This document shows positions 55,123-64,000 of a stretch of DNA of 64,000 nt, in pieces. The DNA is from Siphonodentalium dalli (lineage: Eukaryota; Mollusca; Scaphopoda; Gadilida; Siphonodentaliidae): assembly GCA_032622095.1 (NCBI GenBank), contig CP136064.1:127767605-127831604 (forward strand). The letters run 5' to 3'. Under the pieces are notes generated by a model that made no database searches, was not told where the DNA came from, and saw nothing but the letters and a program-made list of their open reading frames with translations. The stretch's first letter is position 1. Each line of letters opens with the position of its first letter. Position numbers and translations under genes: made by a program.

Positions 55123-56170
55123 GTGGTATAGTAAAGTGATCAGTCTAACAAAACTCAGACCGTGTTTCATTTCAATCAACTTACGGTCTGAAGACTTGGT
55201 TAAAATTATTTCAAATGAGAGAAATCTAGCCAATTCGCAGCAAGCCACACCCACGGCATTTGACTGCAATCTCATGAAGTTATCATATAAACGACACGTT
55301 AGTGTCGCATATCTTAACTGACCAAACGTCGTATGTTCAAAATCACAACTAACGTACGTTTATTCATATTGGGAAATGTTCAGACAGAACAAGTAAACAT
55401 AACAGAATTGTATTTGCAAAGATATTTAACAAAATACTATTTTCTCCTAGCCTACAGATATTACGTCATGTGCCAAATAAGGATAAATTTACATCTTCGT
55501 AGTTAATTCCAATGCCGTATTGTAAACAAGGAGATGACGCAACATGACCGCGGTACAGCTCAATAAAATTGATATATAGCGTGCTTATCGCTATATTGTC
55601 ATTACATTGGTCTTTATTATATAGCATCTGAATTGCTAAACTTGTATTCTGCATATACAGTGAAGCAATTAACATTGAGAGCATTTTATTGCGAGGAAGA
55701 AGAGTGACAACTCTTAAATGTTACATGACCTCGGGCGCACGTGTGTAGATCTATGTGTGTATCGCAATGATAAACACTGCCTTATGAATATTAATGAGTT
55801 TTCACAAAAAAAGGGAATTTCCCCTTCATCTCTGAAATCAGATTCCATGTGAGTGTCGTCAGACGTAGTGAAAGTAATGAGACGGAGTCTGGATATATAT
55901 CAGACTGTAAAGTGATTTGCATGGGTTGAATCAACATATCTGTAAAAAAGGATACTTTATAGATGAGATATAACAAAATTAAATAAATAAGAAGAGATTA
56001 ATTATCAAACACCCGCTACATACCTATAAATGCAAGATCAAAATTCGGGACAGATCCACAGATAGAAATCATATTAAACAAGACAGTCAATGACTGTGGG
56101 GTCACTCACCAGACTGTAAAGACAGAGAAGACTGGGACTATGAAGACTACAATAGGCAGTACATTTTTAA
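55123..56170. other. No gene identified
   Basis: Unique AT-rich sequence; no exon or RNA gene can be supported. Confidence 0.45.
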
Positions 56171-56690
56171 AACGTAATAAATTTTTCTAAATTTATGAAA
56201 AAGTTGAGCAAGGAGTAAAATCTAAATGTTTTTTTTTTTATTTAAAGATTTTTTTTTTAATTGAGAAAGGACTTAAATCTAAAAAATTAAATCTAAGTTT
56301 TTTTTTAAAGATATTGACACTGGCTCAGCCCATGTTTGCTCCAGTGACCCAATTTAAATAAATCTGAAACCCAGTAAACCAGGGACCCTCCATACCAAAT
56401 ATAAGCTTAATAGGCCCAATGGTTCTTGAGAAGAAGTTGTTTTAAGAATTACTATGGAGGGAAAGAGTTATGGCCCTGGCTTCGCAACTTGGTGATCTCA
56501 TTTTAACAAATCTGAATATGAGTCACCAAGGGAACACCCACACCAAATATGAACCCATTCGGCCTTATGGGTCTGGAGAAGATGTTTAACAATTTTTGAT
56601 GGATGGATCGACGATGAGTGATGACTATACCCGGTAGCTCCACTGGAGACTTTGCATCAAGTGAGCTTAAAACTATAATCAGTACCAAAC
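56171..56690. repeat. Dispersed repeat with GAGCTTAAAA end, copy 1
   Basis: T-rich stretches with TTGAGCAAGGAGTAAAATCT lead to GTGACCCAATTTAAA, ACCAAATATGAACCCATTCG, a GAAGATGTTTAACAATTTTT step, GATGGATGGATCGACG and finally GACTATACCCGGTAGCTCC ... GTGAGCTTAAAA. The same order is present at 57290-57715, so this is a dispersed family. Confidence 0.65.
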
Positions 56691-57289
56691 TTGAACTCAA
56701 CAACTCAAATAGTTTGTCTTATGGAGGGGGTTAACGTTTTTGGAGTGAGCGGCTGATTCTTAAACTTATAAAGCTGTCTCCATTAGAAACAGTCTCAATC
56801 AACAAAAGGTGGTAAACACAGAACTACAGAACCATTCATAGGGTAGAAATGAATTCACTGAAAGGAAGTGTTAACACTGTATAAATGACCTATTTCCACA
56901 GACCCACCATTTGAACAAATTCCTTTACATGTAACCAGTAATAGTTCATATGAGTAGAGACTGAAGGCTCCTGGGAATACATTTGACATTCAATTTCAAA
57001 ATTAATTACCAAAATAAAACCTCTCTGGTCTGCCTAGAGAGAGCTGCCTGCTTGTTGATACTGCACTGTCAGATTTGACATGTGGATACTTATCAACAGA
57101 GCAGACTGGCCTTATTGACTTTCATTGTAAGAAATAGCATTCTAGCATATGCACAGGGTGTATTGTATTGTGACTGTGAAATAAATTTAAAACAAGTGTT
57201 TAATAACAGGGATGCTAGAAGCACCAATGGGCAAGGGTGATGGGCTTCTTTATATATATGTGTCTTTAATAAAGAACCGAAAACAAAAT

Positions 57290-57715
57290 ATTATTAATAA
57301 AAATAAAAAAATAAATTCAATTTAAATTTTTTTTTTTTTTTTTTAATTGAGCAAGGAGTTCAATCTGAATTTTGTTTTTTTAGTCACCCAAGGAACATTG
57401 ATACCAAATATGAACCCATTCGGCCCAATGGAATTTGAGAAGAAGTCATTTTAAAAATTAATATGGTGGGAAAGAGTTATGGTCCTAGCTTCGCAACTAT
57501 TTGACCTGGTGACTTCATTTGAACAAATCTGAATGTGAGTCATTTAGGGAACATCCACACCAAATATCAACCCATTCGGTCCTATAGATCTGAAGAAGAT
57601 GTTCAAAGAATTGTTGACAGACGGATGGACGGACGGCTCGACGGATGGGTGGACGGACGACAGACGAGAAGTGATGACTATAGCTCCGCCGGCGACTTCG
57701 TCTCAGGTGAGCTAA
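57290..57715. repeat. Dispersed repeat with GAGCTAAAA end, copy 2
   Basis: Parallels 56171-56690: TTGAGCAAGGAGTTCAATCT, ACCAAATATGAACCCATTCG, GAAGATGTTCAAAGAATTG, a GGATGGACGGACGG tail, then GACTATAGCTCCGCCGGC ... GGTGAGCTAAAA. The closing TAGCTC...GAGCTA hairpin resembles the right end of the A-A-B element (46370-46402), so these families may share a terminus. Confidence 0.65.
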
Positions 57716-57852
57716 AAATCATTATAATCATTAAATTGCCTGCAAAAGACTGCTGGAAAATTATCAGTGTAGATGATGCTGAGTTATTTTCTGGTCGGCT
57801 CAGGCTGGCTCAAGGATATATTACTATTAAAAATGAAATGAGCCATGTGGGA

Positions 57853-58266
57853 TTAACCCTTTATTTACTAAAAGGATTCTCCCATTCAGTTATAAACTAG
57901 AGCATTGCAAGGGCTTGGCAAGATATGCCCTTTAGCCATTTCGAATTGTACTACTGCAAAATAAAATAATAATTTTAGCTTACAAAGTATATCTGATACA
58001 TTGTACATGTACATGTATACCTCTAATTTCAATGCCAAAATGCAGTCAAATTCTAAGTCGAAAAATGGATGTAACTCATGTGAAAATAATTGGGACAGAA
58101 CCCATAAATGAACAAACATACAAAAAGATAATACAACAGCAGAAGGATTCTTATGCATTGGTGGGAAATGTGCAAAATAAGTTCCACAAAAGACCTATTG
58201 TTGAACTTATTATCTGAACATTTCCTAAAAGAACTACTCATCAATGAGTATTTATTAAAGAAATGT
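57853..58266. mobile_element. TTAA-flanked piggyBac-like MITE, family 1 copy 2
   Basis: The left end is TTAACCCTTTATTTACTAAA. The right end, GAGTATTTATTAAAGAAATG, is diverged and lacks the second TTAA. Internal words GGATTCTCCCATTCAGTTATA and GAACTACTCATCAATGAGTA match copy 1 at 203-456. The copy contains about 150 bases that copy 1 lacks. Confidence 0.65.
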
Positions 58267-58536
58267 ATATTACATCAATACCATTTTTAATTCTTTTAAG
58301 ATCAATCATTTGTCTGGTAATTAACAGGCTTTAGTTGGACCCTGATGCCTAACATTACTGTGTTCCCATTGGATCAATAGTTGCATTGCAGAGGAATAAC
58401 TCTATTTTGTTCCTTCAATGTGAGATATATGCATGGCTCACGGCAATTTTTTATGAAACCTATTTTACTTCATGATATGATTCTAATGTAGATAATAACA
58501 TATTTGGGATGAATTACACCCAAAAGACACTATATA

Positions 58537-58680
58537 TACTAATGCCCTAAATAAACGACTCTTTAACCACAGCAGAGACCTTCCAATGAATGTCAACAAG
58601 CCATATTTCCAACTAAATCCTGAAAAATTACCCATAATTCTGCTGTGGTTAAGGAGTCGATTATTTAGGGCATTACTGTA
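58537..58680. mobile_element. Hairpin MITE, deleted left arm
   Basis: Starts TACTAATGCCCTAAATAAACGACTC and keeps CCACAGCAG; it then jumps to the right arm CTTCCAATGAATGTCAACAAGCC and ends GGGCATTACTGTA. About 144 bp. Confidence 0.8.
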
Positions 58681-58737
58681 TATTGTCCCATGAATAATAG
58701 CTGAGAATAATAGCTGGTGCGGCATTAAATATCGTGT

Positions 58738-60033
58738 GCCAGTGCATTTTCTAATATATGCGAGTCTCCCATAGGCAGCATTGCATATATAAGAGAATGC
58801 ACTGGCTTACAAGGTTAAGTTAAATATTGTTAGGCCAATGTATTCTCTAAAATATCAGGCCTAAACCCTTTGAACCCTGGCTCCCCACAACGATCGACAC
58901 CCTGACCCTGGGCTCCCAGGGGTATTTTGACTTATTGTAGACTGTGTTCAGGCGCATGGTGCTGTATCGTATGCATTCTCTTTTACCATATTGTTTACAC
59001 CATTGGAAAGATTATTAAATTCTGAATTCAGCACATAACAATATATTTCAATATCTTAAATCCAGAAAAAGTTATAAAAAATTGAAAACTTAACTGCCAA
59101 AAATGTTACGTAACGTCACAATCCCAACGTAAATACATGACGTCATATGTACTTTTGCCAAAACAAACTCTGGGTGTTCTCGGAATACCCCACCAATAAC
59201 TAAAATGCGCGCATTGTGCGGTGTATTGGCTTATACCATCTTAAAGACAAGATTATGAGCTTTATTCTCGTGTAAATCTATATAGCGTGTACCTTTGCGC
59301 AAAAAAGTTATGAATTAATGAACTCAGAAGTTTGCATATTCTTGAACAAAACTCGTATGACATGTGTTTATATCCGACAATCGTTAGTGCGAATTATATA
59401 ATTTAGCGGGAATTACTTCACACATTGGGAGTTATAAATACCACAAGAATACGTCACTAAAGTTTCTACCTATAAATATATATTTTTAGATCTCTTATGG
59501 GCCATATAAGGAGATATGACCTAACGGAAAATGAGAGGTCGCGCAGGGTCGCGAGAAGCAATATGGCGGCGCCGTAATTGCAGAAATGTGATAAAATGGA
59601 GACTGTATCCAGTTTTTAATCGGCTGATACTTCGTTATGCCAAACACAACTTCAATATTTTTTGGACAGCTAAAACAATTTTATAATATGAATTTTATGA
59701 AATACTATTTGATTTTTTTTAACATTGAGTATTTATCGAAATATAAAAATAAAGTGCAACACTGCGACGCCGACAGTAGAACGAGATTACGTCATGGCCG
59801 GAAAACCGGCCAGTTGCGTATATATGCAATTACGTTCTGGCCGGGATTCTCGCGAAACTTTTCAATTTTCAGTGCTTTATCACTAGCTTGATTCAGCATT
59901 TGATTCTCGCTAAATTGAATGTATTTTGAGCCCTGTATATGCAAGACTCCCTATGGGCGACTCACATATATAAGAGAATGCATTGGCAGAGGGTCTTGGC
60001 AAAATTTTAGGAAGCTCCAGTCATGGTAGGGTT
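58738..60033. repeat. Region bounded by two diverged palindrome modules
   Basis: 58738-58806 is a diverged palindrome module (GCCAGTGCATTTTCTAATAT ... AATGCACTGGC). 59936-59987 is a half copy with TATGCAAGACTCCCTATGGG. The latter continues through a sequence like the one after the palindrome at 18524-18592, to GTAGGGTTAA at 60033. A possible isolated TTAA-type left end (AACCCTTTGAACCCTGG) lies at 58865. I cannot define one element. The GC-rich patch at 59540-59575 (CGCAGGGTCGCGAGAAGC) is not recognised. Confidence 0.5.
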
Positions 60034-60098
60034 AAATTAGACTTGTATATTGTATGTTGTCATATTAAAATGGAAGTCTGGAACCCTGAATGCATCTT

Positions 60099-60341
60099 TT
60101 AACCCTTTGAGTGCCAGGTCGATTTTTGTATCAACCCATATACCCTGTGCCAATGCATTCTCTTATATATGCGAGTCGACCATAGGTCGCCTCGCATATA
60201 TAAGAAAATGCATTGGCCTAACAATTTTTTTTTTTTTTTACAATTTTTTATAATTTTAATAATTTATTCTTATATTCTTTAACAGACTTATTTTGTAGGT
60301 TTAGGGCCGATGAGATCGGCCCCTGGCACTCAAAGGGTTAA
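60099..60341. mobile_element. TTAA-flanked piggyBac-like MITE, family 6, carrying the palindrome module
   Basis: 243 bp. TTAACCCTTTGAGTGCCAGG at the left and CCTGGCACTCAAAGGGTTAA at the right are perfect inverted repeats over 20 bases. Inside, 60149-60217 is the 69-bp palindrome module in its CCCTGTGCCAATGC context, followed by a T-rich tract. The ends differ from the CCCTTTACCCAACA ends of family 2 although the palindrome is shared. Confidence 0.88.
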
Positions 60342-60982
60342 TACATAAAATGAATATCCAAGGCCAAGCTGGCCGGGCGGTCACTGCAACTAGATTAAAT
60401 TATATTTAGAATACCTCATCTCTAATAGCTATTTTCTTTCCGGCCCTAATAATTGGCTATGGAAATCAGCAATGCCGAGGCAATTAGCTGAAGCAAACTG
60501 GGCCACAGCAAAGGGTTGCCGTAGTGGATCGCCGAAGCCAAACAATCTGAATTAAGAGGGCTGTCTTTCAAATGGAGTTCTGCTACAATTACCATATATA
60601 TATATGCTGGTCATCTATAATACCCGTTATACTCTGTAAAAACTGCTGCGGGCAAGTTACTCGATGACCGGTATGTTTGTTTAGCATGCTATTTTGCTTT
60701 TAATTTGCTTTTTCTGACATAATTCTGGATTCACATGGTGTTTGATGGATCCCACATCTAACAATTGTTGACAAATGGAAGCATACGGCTCAATTTGGTC
60801 CCAAAATGACAGATGGATGGTGAGAATAAACATTCCATATTTCAATATTGTGTGGTTTTGAATATTACTTTTCAAAGTGAAGCAAATTAGAATAATATTG
60901 AAAACTATCCATTGATATTGATATCCTAGTATAAAGCTAAATCTTCATTTCCAGCAATATTTGTTGAATTTATGTAAGAAAA
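60342..60982. other. No gene identified
   Basis: Unique sequence. Nothing can be supported. Confidence 0.45.
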
Positions 60983-63909
60983 ATGAAAGTTTCAATGACA
61001 CTGTAGCTCAACTTAGGTAGGGGAATAATTTAATGGTCGACAGTAAATGGAGGAATAGGAAAAGTGCTAATTGAAATGTCTAAGTAAGACTAGATGTTCA
61101 TGTCAATATCAACATTCATAACAGGTTTCATAATGATCGGATCAGTGATGTGGTGATTATGGTGTGACAAAGGATTTATTGATGCAAAGAGTAAATTCTA
61201 AAATGGCCACCGCAGCCATGTTTTTTTCCGAATTACCCCAAAATGACTTGTTCCCATGCATCTACAGCCTTTACAAATCTCATAATGATCTGATCAAAGG
61301 TATGACCTGTAGCCTGTGCCAATGGATTTAGTCATGCAAAGAGTAAAATCCAAGATGGCTGCTGGCTAGGCTTGCCGCGATTTCGGGAATAATCGAACAA
61401 TCGTCAGTGGTGCCGATTAATCGATTTTCATTTTGAAAATCGAATTTTTTAGTTCAAATAACAATGCATATTATACAACAACACAATAACGCTGACATAC
61501 AGTGTATTTGCAAAGAACTTATCTCAACTTAAGAGGCAATATTTTGCACCATATTTACAGCACTAATCTAACCCAGAAACCCACCCACGCAAACATTTGT
61601 GACTATGTAACTTTCAGTTGCGGCGTCATTTGAGGTCAGGCCGACAGAATAATCTAGTTCCGTCTTGGTTTCACGTCACGGCGGTTTTTCTTTTAATGTG
61701 CCGACGCATGTGTATACTCTGCGGCATGCGTGATAGCAGATGTTCAGCGGTCACATGCTATTCCGCTTTTGAGAGATTCCCGACTTTGAATTAAGGCACG
61801 ATCCCGAACTACAAATTCAACTAATGCACGATCCCAAATTCGCGAACAGTCTCACGACACACGTGGCCCGACGAGAGTTGGGAGTATTTTTCCGATTTTT
61901 TTCGTTCTATTTGTTTAATCAAAATGATTTCTGAATCTGCTAAGTGCTTACATAAAGTTCATAAACTACGAGTAATTATTTTGTTTTTATTGTTTAATAG
62001 AGGCATTTGAATCTATTTGGGAGCAAATTCTCAGAACTAATGCCCTTCATTTCCGACGTGCGGGAGTTATACTTACCATCTTACACTTACCAGACGCACC
62101 TCTTAATAGTCTCTTTTTGGCATCTATTTACTACAAATTAAATCTCTATTTGATATTTAATTTCATGGGTAGAAAAATCGATTAATCGTCGATTATAGCC
62201 ACCGATTAATCGATTTTTTAAATCCAAAATCGCGGCAAGCCTACTGCTGGCAGCCATGTTTTTCGGCTGAACGACCCCAAAATGACTCGTTTCCCATCTA
62301 CATGTCATTGTTAACATACATGACAAATTTCTTGAAGTTCCGACCAAAGCTACGACCTGTAGCCCGCACCAAAGGATTTATTCATGCAAAGAGTAAAATC
62401 CAATATGGCTGCTGGCGGACATGTTTTTTAGCCAAACGACCCCAAAATGACTCGTTCCCATCTACATGTTAATATTAACATCCATGATAAATATCATGAT
62501 GATCAGACAAACAGTACGACCTGTAGCCCGTGCCAATGGATTGAATTTTGAAATCCAAGATGGCTGCCAGCGGCCATGTTTTTTGGCCGTATGACCCCAA
62601 AATGACTCGTTCCCATATACATATCAATATTCATGACAAATTTCATAAAGGTCAGACCAAAGGTACGACCTGTAACCCGCGCCAAAGGATTTAGTCATTG
62701 AAAGAGCAAAATCCAAGATGGCTGCTGGCGGCCATGTTTTTTGGCGGAACGACCCCAAAATCACTCGTTCCCATCTAGATGTCATTGTTAACATCCATGA
62801 CAAATTTCATGAAGTTCTGACCAAAGCTACTACCTGTAGCCCGCGCCAAAGAATTTAGTCATGCAAAGAGTAAAATCCAAGATGGCTGCTGGCGGCCATG
62901 TTTTTTGGCTGAACGACCCCAAAATCACTCGTTCCCATCTACATGTCAATATTAACATCCATGACAAATTTCATGATGATCAGACGAACAGCACGACCTG
63001 TAGCCCGCGCCAATGGATTGAATTTTGAAATCCAAAATGGCCACAAGCAACCATGTTTTTTGGCCGAATGACCCCAAAATGACTCGTTCCCATCTACATG
63101 TCAATGTCAACATTCTTGACAAAATTCATAAAGATCAGACCATAGCTACGACCTGTAGCCCGCGCCAAAGGATTTAGTCATCCATGATGGCTGCTGGCGG
63201 CCATGTTTTTTGGCCGAACAACCCCAAAATCACTTGTTCCCATCTACATGTCATTGTTAACATCCATGACAAATTTCATGAAGTTCTGATCAAAACTACG
63301 ACCTGTAGCCTGCGCCAAAGGATTTAGTAAAGAGTAAAATCCAAGATGGCTGCCAGCGGCCATGTTTTTTGGCCGTATGACCCCAAAATGACTCGTTCCC
63401 ATATACATGTCAATATCAATATTCATGACAAATTTCATAAAGGTCAGACCAAAGCTACAACCTGTAGCCCGCGCCAAAGAATTTAGTCATGCAAAGAGTA
63501 AAATCCAAGATGGCTGCTGGCGGCCATGTTTTTTGGCTGAACGACCCCAAAATCACTTGTTCCCATCTACATGTCAATATTAACATCCATGACAAATTTC
63601 ATGATGATCAGACGAACAGCACGACCTGTAGCCCGCGCCAATGGATTGAATTTTGAAATCCAAAATGGCCACCAGTGGCCATGTTTTTTGGCCGAATGAC
63701 CCCAAAATGACTCGTTCCCATCTACATGTCAATGTCAACATTCATGCAAAATTTAATAAAGATCAGACCAAAGGTACGACCTAAAGGTACGACCTGTAGC
63801 CCGCGCCAAAGGAAATTGTTGACGGACACACGCACACACGGACACACGCACACACGGACGCCAAGCCATGGCAATAGCTCAAACTTACAAAAGTAAGTTG
63901 AGCTAAAAA
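60983..63909. mobile_element. A-A-B higher-order tandem element, copy 3, split by a MITE
   Basis: Same ends as copy 2: TAGCTCAACTTA at 61004 and TAAGTTGAGCTA at 63894-63905. Units again follow A and B types: A at about 61175, 61330, 62375, 62690, 62850, 63170, 63310 and 63480; B at about 62530, 63010 and 63640. The A-A-B order is kept for most of its length; the unit at 63310 looks like an A/B recombinant (A leader, CCAGCGGCC of B). The tail is again GACACACGCACACACGG with the closing hairpin. An 877-bp MITE splits the second A unit. Left units are most diverged and internal ones nearly identical. Confidence 0.9.
61367..62243. mobile_element. hAT-like MITE inserted in the A-A-B array
   Basis: The ends are TAGGCTTGCCGCGATTT at the left and AAATCGCGGCAAGCCTA at the right. 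They are flanked by identical 8-bp direct repeats CTGCTGGC at 61359-61366 and 62244-62251. If one duplicate and the insert are set aside, the host A unit reads through without interruption, so the insertion point is exact. Both ends are rich in ATTAATCGATTTT. 877 bp; no transposase frame. Confidence 0.94.
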
Positions 63910-64000
63910 CTAATAATTCTGATGGCTATCCCAATTTTTCGAGTAAAACTGTTATGGGCTCAATTCACTTTACTGCCCAGCGGGGATAACCATGCCTGCC

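Overview
The window looks like non-coding genomic DNA of an animal, most likely a marine lophotrochozoan and probably a mollusc. It is AT-rich and has no operons, bacterial-type genes or dense ORFs. What it does have is spliced-gene architecture (one convincing exon with an AG acceptor and a GTGAGT donor), a degraded DIRS-like retrotransposon, and many non-autonomous DNA transposons with clean target-site duplications. The recurrent 'gggccataactc' tandem units are, from memory, common in mollusc genomes. That placement is an impression and not a computed result.

Layout. Bases 1-2230 hold a TTAA-flanked MITE and a very regular 161-bp tandem array. Bases 2400-5100 carry six exact copies of a 14-bp dyad-symmetric word, with a TTAA-flanked MITE built of nested palindromes between them. 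Bases 5400-15500 are a patchwork of hairpin MITEs, a second copy of the first array family, duplicated X/Y repeat blocks, a TTAA element and a hAT-like MITE with a perfect 8-bp duplication. The only exon I can support lies at 18685-19230 on the minus strand. A 2-kb foldback element spans 21711-23738. A frame-broken DIRS-like element lies at about 25989-27525.

Bases 28000-44000 are mostly quiet intergenic or intronic DNA, with dispersed repeats, a tRNA-like sequence on the minus strand, a TTAA element with 45-bp ends, and a second hAT-like MITE related to the first. Bases 44439-46406 and 60983-63909 are two long copies of an element filled with an A-A-B higher-order tandem repeat; a short copy lies at 36698-37228. 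The longest copy was split by another hAT-like MITE with an exact duplication. Bases 48102-60341 add more TTAA elements, another hAT-like element and a minisatellite that was itself split by a hAT-like MITE.

The window does not encode a pathway. Its biological content is one exon of an unknown gene plus a dense and partly nested transposon landscape. The most interesting patterns are the palindrome module shared by different TTAA element families, the transposon-borne A-A-B repeat, and the unexplained cluster of the 14-bp dyad word. Most open reading frames in the window are chance frames or frames through repeats, and I did not annotate them as genes.
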